From CALXXL01 sp034926605 (lineage in GTDB: Bacteria; Verrucomicrobiota; Lentisphaeria; Victivallales; Victivallaceae), in contig JAYFQV010000013.1 in NCBI GenBank assembly GCA_034926605.1, forward strand, positions 124,001-188,000: 64,000 nucleotides of DNA, given 5' to 3'. The translations under genes and the position numbers were made by a program. The first letter of the stretch is position 1. The number at the start of each line of letters is the position of its first letter. Shown one piece after another: positions 21,828 through 28,621 of this stretch. The notes under the pieces were generated by a model. The model did not search any database and was not told where the DNA came from. It was given only the letters and a program-made list of their open reading frames with translations.

Positions 21828-23534
21828 ATGCTGAGGGACAGACTGCTTGAGGCGGCGCGCGATCCGGCGTGCGCCTATGCCATCGACGCCAAGGCTTCGG
21901 GCGGGCGGCTGATCAGCCCGCTGCAGGCGCCCGCCTGGGTGAATTTCGCCGACCACAACAAAACGTGGACGGGCACGGCGGCTATCTTCAATGGAATAGC
22001 CGGAGATTTTACCTTCGAAATCAACCTGACGGAAAAAGCGTTCGTCGCCAACGGGCTGTTCTTCCGGGGTTCCGGAAAATTTGCCATCGTCGAATACCCG
22101 TCGAACGACGCCACCTACGGCTGGGTCATTCTGCTGACCAGCCTGTTCGCGTCGCATACCTGGACGGTCGTCAACTCCGCCTACATCGCCTATACCTCGC
22201 AGGGGCAGCTGTGCCTCAAGCGGTCAGTATGCCAGCTTGATACCGAGGTCATCATCAAGCTGAAGCGTGTCGGTTCGGTCATTTCGGCATATGTCAATAA
22301 CGTCCTGATCGCTACCGACACCGGGACGATCGCGGCCACGACCAACACCGACGATTTCATTTCCACCGCCAGTTGCAACATCAAAAAGGCGGAACTGCAA
22401 TCAGCAACCACCGTTGTCTGGCAGGCTATAACCAATGAAATTTATTCCACCTGGCGGCCGGTGCCCGGAACGCCATGGAATCCGTCTTTGTTCGGGCAGC
22501 TAAGCTTGTTCGGCATGGCCGAAGCGCTAATATCGGCGAGTGCTGGGGATTTTGGAATTCGGCTAAAGGTAGCACGATCCTCAACCCCGACAGTCGCGGC
22601 GTGGGTAATCTACCAATCTACTTATACTTTAGGCGTGCAAGCGCCGTTGTCGGGAACGACAGCATACATAGTTTATATTACAGGGTTTGCCGCGACCGGA
22701 GGAGTTTGGACGGTGCTGGATGATACCCGGATTAATGCCACATCGGCCGGAACTTATACCTATTTTGCTATCCCTCTATCTTACGCCCCCATTGCATCGG
22801 AGCCTGAGATTAATTTGCACCGAGTGGGAGACGTGGTTAATGTCTATGTTGATTCTGTCTTATCCGCTACGTATGCGGCTCCGGCGGCGTTGTTATCATC
22901 TACAGCCACTTTTTATATGAGTCCTTCTTTTAATGGCAGTGTGCCGCTGCTCGAAATTACAGATGCAGACGGTACCGTCATTTGGGACAAATTGGCCGGA
23001 TGGGAGGTCGATAGCGGGCTGATCACGGCAAGTAATGTCAGGGTAGTTGACGGCGAATTTGTTAAATATATTGATTCTCAAAGCGGTCAAATGTTAACGC
23101 CTATCGACCTTCGTGGATGTGCCTCCAGCTTTACTTTTCAGTGGCTAGGTTATCTCGACATTGTCGGCACAACGACCCGAATTCTGGCGATACAAGGAAC
23201 TTCCACCAGTAACGCCACGATATATCTATACCTATCTGCGACCGGAGTTCTGGTGTGTACTATAACCGACGGCACAACCGTTGTCTCCACCTCTGGATAT
23301 ATGACCAGTTATACAGACGGGTGGTATCTAATTTCCGCCGTGGTCGATTTTAATGCCATGCAGGTAAAAGTATATGTTGGGCCGGATTTGCTGGCCACCA
23401 CCACCCTGACTATATCAACCTTATATGCAAATGCGCCCAAAACTAGCATTGACGTTCGGGCGCTTGATGGGCTAAAATTTTTCGGCTTCTGGGACAAGGC
23501 GCTGTCGGCGGAGGAAGTGAGGGCGTTATCATGA
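21828..23534 (+). CDS. candidate receptor-binding protein with LamG-like domains
   Basis: A 568-aa protein. After an N-terminal MLRDRLLEAARDPACAYAID it contains at least three concanavalin/LamG-like beta-sandwich units. Two are clear internal copies (GDFTFEINLT ... KRVGSVISAYVNNVLIATD and GDFGIRLKVA ... HRVGDVVNVYVDSVLSATY). The third has SSFTFQWLGYLDIVGTTTRILAI and DGWYLISAVVDFNAMQVKVYVG. From about 22,250 to 23,480 base composition turns distinctly AT-rich with different codon choice, a sign of recent exchange. The GGGAGG site precedes ATG. Host recognition role is inferred. Confidence 0.65.
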   Translation: MLRDRLLEAARDPACAYAIDAKASGGRLISPLQAPAWVNFADHNKTWTGTAAIFNGIAGDFTFEINLTEKAFVANGLFFRGSGKFAIVEYPSNDATYGWVILLTSLFASHTWTVVNSAYIAYTSQGQLCLKRSVCQLDTEVIIKLKRVGSVISAYVNNVLIATDTGTIAATTNTDDFISTASCNIKKAELQSATTVVWQAITNEIYSTWRPVPGTPWNPSLFGQLSLFGMAEALISASAGDFGIRLKVARSSTPTVAAWVIYQSTYTLGVQAPLSGTTAYIVYITGFAATGGVWTVLDDTRINATSAGTYTYFAIPLSYAPIASEPEINLHRVGDVVNVYVDSVLSATYAAPAALLSSTATFYMSPSFNGSVPLLEITDADGTVIWDKLAGWEVDSGLITASNVRVVDGEFVKYIDSQSGQMLTPIDLRGCASSFTFQWLGYLDIVGTTTRILAIQGTSTSNATIYLYLSATGVLVCTITDGTTVVSTSGYMTSYTDGWYLISAVVDFNAMQVKVYVGPDLLATTTLTISTLYANAPKTSIDVRALDGLKFFGFWDKALSAEEVRALS

Positions 23535-24010
23535 TCGAGCAAGCCTATTTCGCGCGGGAATCGTACATCGCCAAACTGCGGACCAAAATCGGCGAACTGG
23601 AGTTCAGCACGCCGGAGGGCTTCGGCCTCACCCCGGCCCCGACGCTGCGCGCCGTCTACAACGGCATCGGGCCGGACCGCTGGAGCCGCCGGTTCCGCAA
23701 AATTACCACCGCGATTTTGGCGTGGTTCGAGCCGTCCGCGCTGATCCATGACTGGGAGTACACCTACGGCACGAAAACCTACTGGCGCTTCACCGTCGCC
23801 AACGCGCGCTTCGCGTTCAACGCCGCGTGGGAGGCGCTGCAGGTTTACGCCGACGCCGAACACCGGTGGCGAAAGACCCTGAAGCGCGCCGCCCAGGGGC
23901 TGGCGCTGGCGCTGCTGTGCCAGGCGGGCGGCTACAAAGGCTACAAGTCGGCCGTGCCGCCGGACGAATGGCGGCCGCCGGAAAACGAGGAAACGGAGCT
24001 GATCTCATGA
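23531..24010 (+). CDS. 159-aa protein with an IHDWEY motif (DUF1353-like?)
   Basis: A 159-aa protein overlapping the previous gene by four bases. The central SALIHDWEYTYGTKTYWRF resembles the conserved HDW-Y region of DUF1353-type phage proteins near lysis genes, followed by an amphipathic helix (ARFAFNAAWEALQVYAD) and a hydrophobic LALALLCQAGGYKGYK segment. It is followed directly by a XhlA-like gene, so a place in a lysis or tail module is plausible. Family call is tentative. Confidence 0.5.
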   Translation: MIEQAYFARESYIAKLRTKIGELEFSTPEGFGLTPAPTLRAVYNGIGPDRWSRRFRKITTAILAWFEPSALIHDWEYTYGTKTYWRFTVANARFAFNAAWEALQVYADAEHRWRKTLKRAAQGLALALLCQAGGYKGYKSAVPPDEWRPPENEETELIS

Positions 24011-24210
24011 ACAAACTTGTGGAAATCGGCGAACGGGTGGCCCGGATCGAGACCGACGTATCGTATATCAAGGAAGCCATCAAGAACAGCGAAGCGCATG
24101 AAAAGCGGCTGGTCACGCTCGAGAGCGACAAGAAGAGCTGGGCCACCGTGCTGCTGGTGGGCGTGTTCCTGGTGAACCTCGGAATCTCGATCGCCGCACT
24201 GCTGAAATAA
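24007..24210 (+). CDS. XhlA-like coiled-coil plus membrane anchor protein
   Basis: A 67-aa protein, MNKLVEIGERVARIETDV followed by a coiled coil and a single C-terminal membrane segment (WATVLLVGVFLVNLGISIAALL). This layout is that of haemolysin XhlA/holin-accessory proteins of phages. Its ATG overlaps the previous stop (ATGA). It probably contributes to lysis; no lysozyme is recognisable in the window. Confidence 0.6.
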   Translation: MNKLVEIGERVARIETDVSYIKEAIKNSEAHEKRLVTLESDKKSWATVLLVGVFLVNLGISIAALLK

Positions 24211-24242
24211 CCGCGGCGAAACGCCGCAGAAGGGAATGATAT

Positions 24243-24518
24243 ATGAACAAGTATCTGGAACGGGGCTGCGCCCTGGCGGCGATCGCCCTGGCGGGGCTGG
24301 CACTGGCCGGGTGTGCGCTGCCGGACGGCGACACGCTGGCCGCTCTGAAGCAAAAGGCGGTGACGGAATTGAAGACCGCCGGGCCGGCGAAAGCCAAAGA
24401 CCTGGTGGAACAGGCCGTGGCCGACGGTAAAATCACCCGGGCGCAGGCCGATCTGCTGAATCAGGCGATCGCCGACGGCGCCGCAAAACTCGAAAATCTC
24501 AATATAACAGAGGAATAA
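24243..24518 (+). CDS. 91-aa prophage lipoprotein
   Basis: A 91-aa protein with a signal sequence (MNKYLERGCALAAIALAGLALAGC) whose LAGC is a good lipobox, so the mature protein would be a lipid-anchored helix (AKAKDLVEQAVADGKITRAQADLLNQAIADG in parts). An outer-membrane spanin or host-surface modifier role is conceivable. GAAGGGAA precedes ATG. Confidence 0.6.
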   Translation: MNKYLERGCALAAIALAGLALAGCALPDGDTLAALKQKAVTELKTAGPAKAKDLVEQAVADGKITRAQADLLNQAIADGAAKLENLNITEE

Positions 24519-24522
24519 AAAA

Positions 24523-24732
24523 ATGAAAATCGTGTATGAAAATGCAGAGTTCGCGTTACATGAGGGTGGTTTGATTGTGGACAAGGCCACGAACGTGATG
24601 GTGGGAACTATCACCAGTGGCGGCATCGATTGGAGCCAACCGAGCGATCAAACCAAACTTGCGGCGTCCGCATTCGTCGGCGAAGTGGCTATGGAAGGCA
24701 TCGAAGTTCTATCTGGCGGCATGGAGGAATAA
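24523..24732 (+). CDS. 69-aa hypothetical protein
   Basis: A 69-aa protein, MKIVYENAEFALHEGGLIVD..., with GAGGAAT upstream of ATG and only four bases after the previous stop. No signal, no membrane segment and no recognised family. It lies between two lipoprotein genes in the same direction. Confidence 0.5.
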   Translation: MKIVYENAEFALHEGGLIVDKATNVMVGTITSGGIDWSQPSDQTKLAASAFVGEVAMEGIEVLSGGMEE

Positions 24733-24735
24733 CCC

Positions 24736-25179
24736 ATGAAGAAGTTTCCAATTTTCCTATTCGTACTGTTAATGCTGTTTGCGCTGTTCGGCGTAATGCT
24801 AACCGGCTGCACCGGTACCGGAAGCACCGTCACCGAATACGACCCGGCCACCGGGGCCGTGGTCAAAGTCACCCAGACCAGCGAAAGCGTGGTCTCCAGC
24901 GTGGTCGCGTCCACCAAGGACAAGATCGTGGCGGTCTACGACAACAGCTTTCTGGCCTACGTTTCGGCCAGCACCGCCACCACCGAAGACCCGACGCCGC
25001 ATGTGAAGTTCGGCCTCGGCCAGGCGGACAAGGGCGCGCTGACCATGCCGAAGGATTGCGACGTGTCGGTGGCGCCGAAGATCATCGAGGCGATGCGCGC
25101 CGGCGAGATCGGCGTGTCCGCCACCGGGGTGACTTACGGCGACAAGACCGTCGACCCCGCCGCGGAGGCGACCGAATAA
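24736..25179 (+). CDS. 147-aa prophage lipoprotein
   Basis: A 147-aa protein with a strong signal peptide ending at lipobox LTGC (MKKFPIFLFVLLMLFALFGV...). The mature part is Thr/Ser/Val-rich, then a charged domain (MPKDCDVSVAPKIIEAMRAGEIG). Function unknown. With the 91-aa lipoprotein it forms a pair at the tail end, which could act as a spanin set or alter the lysogen surface. Confidence 0.6.
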   Translation: MKKFPIFLFVLLMLFALFGVMLTGCTGTGSTVTEYDPATGAVVKVTQTSESVVSSVVASTKDKIVAVYDNSFLAYVSASTATTEDPTPHVKFGLGQADKGALTMPKDCDVSVAPKIIEAMRAGEIGVSATGVTYGDKTVDPAAEATE

Positions 25180-25180
25180 G

Positions 25181-25615
25181 ATGCTGCTGTCCTACGGATC
25201 AAGCGAGCTAAAGATTCCCGGCAAGAACCTGAAGGTTCGCGTCGGCTGCCCGTTCGAACGCAAGGATCTTTCCGGCGACGGCTCCGGCACCGAATTCGCG
25301 GCGGCCGGCGACAAACCGGCCAAGATCTCGTGCAGCCTCCAGCTGCCGATCGCGGAAGCGGCGCAGCTTACCAAGCTGGTGACCTGGGCCAGATGGCGAG
25401 ACGAGAACGGGGATCCGGTGTCCTACCGGATCTCCGATTACCTGGTCAACGCCTTTCAGATCAAGCAGGTGATCTTCGAGGGCGACTTCACTTCCGAGGA
25501 GGATTCCGAACTGCGCGCCATCAACGTGGCGTTCGGCCTGCGCGAGGTAAAAAGCGTGGCCGAAAAAAAGGAAGCAGACATCAAAAAAGAACTGGCCAAG
25601 ATCGAGCAGGAGTAA
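25181..25615 (+). CDS. baseplate-associated protein, gpU-like
   Basis: A 144-aa protein directly before gpD, the position of gpU in P2 and of the baseplate complex protein in HP1-like phages. The closing AINVAFGLREVKSVAEKK resembles the end of gpU-type proteins (FTLSLKRV...). The middle (KISCSLQLPIAEAAQLTKLV) is beta plus helix. A tail-terminator or baseplate role is inferred. Confidence 0.5.
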   Translation: MLLSYGSSELKIPGKNLKVRVGCPFERKDLSGDGSGTEFAAAGDKPAKISCSLQLPIAEAAQLTKLVTWARWRDENGDPVSYRISDYLVNAFQIKQVIFEGDFTSEEDSELRAINVAFGLREVKSVAEKKEADIKKELAKIEQE

Positions 25616-25618
25616 GCC

Positions 25619-26323
25619 GTGAACATCGTCCGGATATTGACCATCGGCGGCGAGCCGATCAACTTCACCTCGATGGCGCTGACCCTCGACCGCGACGCGC
25701 CCGGCCGCGGCGTGATCGTGGCGCAGACCCCCAAAAACCCGGAAGGCGAAGTGGCGGTCGACGCCGGCATCGACGGCGACATCAACCGATACTTCACCGG
25801 CTACATCGAAAGCGCCGTGCGGGTGGACGGCCACCAGATCCGGCTGTACGTGCGCGAATTTTCCGGCGTGCTGGAAAAGCGCTGCCCGGTCGCGCTGCGC
25901 AACGTCAAGATTTCCGACTGCGTCGCCGCGGTGGCCGGTCTGACCGGCCTGAAGCTGCAGGGCCTCGGCCCCTGGCTCGAACGGCCGGTGGCGCGCTTCC
26001 TGAACCTCGGTTCCGGCTTCGACGCGCTGCGCGAGATCGGCCAGCTCTCCGGGCTGGAACACTATGTGGCCAGGCCGATGCCGAAGCCATGGGTATGGCT
26101 CGGCGACCGCGCCGCGATCAAGAATTTCGACCAGGCGTTCGAGTTCCCCACCTCGTTTTTTACCGCGATGAGCGTTTCAGGCGGCGACTGCCGGTTCGTG
26201 CCGCAGCTGCGCCCGGGCATGCGCCTATGGATCGGGGGCAGCGAGGAAAAAGTGATAACCAAACTCGACACCGCCGGCGCGACCATGCGGATAAATTTTG
26301 AAAAATCGGATTACGACGTATGA
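25619..26323 (+). CDS. D: baseplate hub, late control protein D family
   Basis: A 234-aa protein with a GTG start preceded by CAGGAG. It corresponds to the gpD/gp27-like hub: GYIESAVRVDGHQIRLYVREFSGVL, VSDCVAAVAGLTGLKLQ-like segment and the final MRLWIGGSEEKVITKLD. It is shorter than P2 gpD (387 aa), as in Mu- and HP1-type hubs. It sits on the central spike gpV encoded next. Confidence 0.72.
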   Translation: MNIVRILTIGGEPINFTSMALTLDRDAPGRGVIVAQTPKNPEGEVAVDAGIDGDINRYFTGYIESAVRVDGHQIRLYVREFSGVLEKRCPVALRNVKISDCVAAVAGLTGLKLQGLGPWLERPVARFLNLGSGFDALREIGQLSGLEHYVARPMPKPWVWLGDRAAIKNFDQAFEFPTSFFTAMSVSGGDCRFVPQLRPGMRLWIGGSEEKVITKLDTAGATMRINFEKSDYDV

Positions 26324-27036
26324 AGGAAATGGTCAACCGTATCGCCCGGCTGCTGTGGCCGGAGCTTGACAATCGCGTCCACCTGCCGCAACTGGCCAGA
26401 GTGGTCGCCATTCCGGACCCGCCCGCGAACGGCGGTTCCAGCTCTCCCGAACGCCCGCGCTACGCGGTGGACGTGCGGCTGCTCACTCCGGAAATGCGGA
26501 TCGACGACGATATGCCGCTGATCCGCGACGTTCCCGTCGGCCTGCCCGGCGCCGGTCCGGAACGCGGCTTCACCGCGCTCCCGAAGCCCGGCACCATCGT
26601 GGAAATCGCTTTCGCATTCGGCCGGCTGCAGCTGCCGTTTGTCCGCACCGTGCTGCCCGACGGCCTCGCGCTGGCCGTCACCGACGGTGCCAGCGCCCGC
26701 TGGCAGCAGTCCGCCGACAGTTTCCAGGAGGTCGACGCCGCCGGAAACTGGAAACGCGCGACAACCGGCAACATCGCCGACATCGCCGACGGCAAGATCG
26801 ATCAGGCCGCCCTGGGCAACTGGACCGCCTCCGGACAAAAGGTCTGGCTCGGCACCGCCACCGACAACTCGCTTTCCGCCATTTCCGACTGCCTGGCGTC
26901 GATTCTGGCCGCGATCGGCATACTTGCCGGCCATACCCACCCCAACGTGGGCGGCTGCGAGCAGTCCGGATCAATATCTTCCGCCAAATCAAGCGGCGAC
27001 ACCGCAAAGGAGAGGCTCGACCTCATCAAACAATAA
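26320..27036 (+). CDS. V: baseplate spike protein V
   Basis: A 238-aa protein overlapping D by four bases. It begins with an OB-fold-like segment (LARVVAIPDPP ... YAVDVRLLTPE, LPKPGTIVEIAFAFGR) and continues into a beta-helix-like region. Near the C-terminus GHTHP carries the HxH pair that in related spikes binds an apical iron. It pierces the host outer membrane. Order D-V and placement after the fibres differ from P2, where V precedes J. Confidence 0.8.
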   Translation: MKEMVNRIARLLWPELDNRVHLPQLARVVAIPDPPANGGSSSPERPRYAVDVRLLTPEMRIDDDMPLIRDVPVGLPGAGPERGFTALPKPGTIVEIAFAFGRLQLPFVRTVLPDGLALAVTDGASARWQQSADSFQEVDAAGNWKRATTGNIADIADGKIDQAALGNWTASGQKVWLGTATDNSLSAISDCLASILAAIGILAGHTHPNVGGCEQSGSISSAKSSGDTAKERLDLIKQ

Positions 27037-27072
27037 AAATCAACAATCAAACCCGAAAGGAGGCGAGAAGGC

Positions 27073-27861
27073 ATGAAAACCCCGATCGTCTACTACGGCG
27101 GCAAAACCAACATGCTGAAACGCATTTTGCCGCTGATTCCGGGAGACCACCGCACCTACGCCGAACCGTTTTTCGGCGGCGGTGCCGTGTTCTTCGGGAA
27201 AGCCCCCTCGAAAGTCGAGGTCATTAACGACAATCTCGACCAGTGCGTCAATTTTTTCCGCGTCTGCCAGACCCGGTTCGAACAGCTGGCCAAGCTGATC
27301 CAGGCCACGCTGCACTCGGAAACCGAGCTGCGGCGCGCCCGGGCCGTCTACAAGGCGCCGCCGGAGGAAAACGACCCGGTCACCCGGGCCTGGGCCTTCT
27401 GGTGCGAAACCCGGCTGACCTTTTCGCACAAAATAACCGGCGGCTTCGCGTTCGCCCGCGACGGCATCGCCAAAACCACCGCCAACAAGGTGCGGGAATT
27501 CACCACCGAGATCTGCGACCGTCTGCGCAATGCGCAGATCTTCTGCCGCGACGCGCTCGACGTGATCCGCCGCTTCGACGCCGAAGACACCTTTTTTTAC
27601 CTTGATCCGCCTTATGCGAACTCGGATTGCGGCCATTATAACAAGGGTAAAGGCGTCTATTACGATCTGGTGGCCATGCTGCCAGGCCTGAAGGCGAAAT
27701 GGCTGCTTTCCAGCTATCCCACCGCCGAACTCGCCGCCGTCTGGCGGCTGCCGGGCGTCCGCCACCAGGAGATCGACAAAAACCTTGCCGTCGACGGCAG
27801 ACGCACCGCCGGAAGACGAAAAGTTGAAACGCTTACTTGGAATTACGAGCTGAAGGAGTAG
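27073..27861 (+). CDS. phage DNA adenine-N6 methyltransferase
   Basis: A 262-aa Dam-family methyltransferase. The N-terminal YYGGKTNML and YAEPFFGGGAVFF form the SAM site, and FFYLDPPYANSDCGHY carries the DPPY catalytic motif. It likely methylates adenine in a short target to protect phage DNA or alter lysogen expression; target unknown. AAAGGAGG precedes the ATG. It is the last gene of the rightward cluster, followed by structured DNA and the probable attachment site. Confidence 0.88.
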   Translation: MKTPIVYYGGKTNMLKRILPLIPGDHRTYAEPFFGGGAVFFGKAPSKVEVINDNLDQCVNFFRVCQTRFEQLAKLIQATLHSETELRRARAVYKAPPEENDPVTRAWAFWCETRLTFSHKITGGFAFARDGIAKTTANKVREFTTEICDRLRNAQIFCRDALDVIRRFDAEDTFFYLDPPYANSDCGHYNKGKGVYYDLVAMLPGLKAKWLLSSYPTAELAAVWRLPGVRHQEIDKNLAVDGRRTAGRRKVETLTWNYELKE

Positions 27862-27872
27862 ATTAAAGAGAT

Positions 27873-27993
27873 CGAGCGGCCAGGACGATGCACAATCCGG
27901 GCCGCTCGCAAGCGATAGAGGACCGTGCCGGCCGGAGTAACCGCTCCAGTCATAGCAGCACCACCTGTTTATGACCTGCCGGGCACGGTTTTT
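27873..27993 (+). ncRNA. structured RNA-like region / terminator after the methylase
   Basis: CGAGCGGCC (27873-27881) pairs exactly with GGCCGCTCG (27900-27908). Then ACCGTGCC (27922-27929) pairs with GGCACGGT (27982-27989), enclosing two more stems, GGAG/CTCC (27934-27947) and GTCATA/TATGAC (27949-27975), i.e. a three-way junction, followed by T residues. It can terminate the late transcript; the elaborate fold suggests a small RNA as well. Confidence 0.5.
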
Positions 27994-28059
27994 CCGTGTC
28001 CACGTCAAGCCTTGGTGGGCCTACATACGACGACCGCGCGGTTACGCGGCATCGATAAT

Positions 28060-28243
28060 TTATCACGCAACCCCTAAAAAACAAAATTCGACCCCTAAAA
28101 AAGCTCCCTAAATATGCGGACAAGTCCGCAGAATGCCATAAAAACCCCTAAAAATGTCAAAAAAACGCGATTTTTTGCACAAAACAGCGTCAAAATGTCA
28201 AAAAATGGCATGTTTGCCCCTAAAAAATGCGGACATGTCCGCA
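28060..28243. promoter_or_regulatory. palindrome and CCCTAAA repeat region, candidate integrase arm sites
   Basis: TGCGGACAAGTCCGCA (28115-28130) and TGCGGACATGTCCGCA (28228-28243) are two near-identical palindromes 113 bp apart. CCCCTAAAAA-type repeats lie at about 28073, 28091, 28144 and 28217, and ATGTCAAAAAA occurs twice between. ATGCCAT (28133) and ATGGCAT (28205) are inverted. The half-site TGCGGACA resembles my recollection of P2 integrase arm sites (TGTGGACA). With a tRNA gene 290 bp away this is likely the phage arm of attR. No gene is seen from 27862 to 28414. Confidence 0.5.
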
Positions 28244-28414
28244 CATAGGGCACCCCAACCCGCCCGCCGCCAAAAATCACTCACCCCCGCCTCCTTTTTT
28301 CAAATGAAAAGAGTAATTTTTGAAGGCGTTTCTGCCGGACAACCGCACGATAATTTCAAAAAACTGAAATGTTTATGAAAAACATGATGCGGGAAAAGGG
28401 AGGATTTAGATTTT

Positions 28415-28519
28415 ATGGCAACGTCCGAACCACATTTTGAACCACAAACTGAACCACATTTTGAACCACATTTCGCAAGAATAACTCTGCCGATTTTTCA
28501 CCTCGGCAGGGCTATTTAA
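28415..28519 (+). CDS. 34-aa peptide with EPHF repeats
   Basis: A 34-codon frame (MATSEPHFEPQTEPHFEPHF...) with GGGAGG about ten bases upstream of ATG. It is made of four 12-bp repeats encoding E-P-H/Q-F/T and ends before the tRNA. Expression is uncertain; it may be a fragment near the prophage junction. Confidence 0.3.
   Translation: MATSEPHFEPQTEPHFEPHFARITLPIFHLGRAI
28427..28474 (+). repeat. four tandem 12-bp repeats
   Basis: GAACCACATTTT, GAACCACAAACT, GAACCACATTTT and GAACCACATTTC follow one another without spacers between the arm-site region and tRNA-Pro. They could be protein-binding direct repeats or just the coding repeat of the 34-aa frame. Confidence 0.75.
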
Positions 28520-28529
28520 GGTCAAAAAA

Positions 28530-28608
28530 TGGTCGGGGTAGAGGGATTCGAACCCCCGACTTTTTGGTCCCAAACCAAACGCGCTAGCCAGACTGCGCCA
28601 TACCCCGA
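28530..28608 (-). tRNA. tRNA-Pro (UGG)
   Basis: The minus strand folds as a tRNA: acceptor TCGGGGT/ACCCCGA, D arm GGCGCAGTCTGGCTAGCGC, anticodon stem TTTGG/CCAAA with loop TTTGGGA (anticodon TGG), T arm GGGGGTTCGAATCCC with one end pair, and encoded CCA (28530-28532). Its 3' end faces the prophage, the usual geometry of a prophage att site in a tRNA gene. Confidence 0.95.
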
Positions 28609-28621
28609 CAATGAAAGTTGT

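Noticed and set aside
21828..23534. Possible diversity-generating retroelement target in the receptor-binding gene
   Set aside because: There is no reverse transcriptase, no template repeat and no adenine-biased near-copy in the window.
28487..28509. CTGCCGA/TCGGCAG hairpin next to tRNA-Pro as a terminator
   Set aside because: No T run follows on either strand, so termination is not supported.
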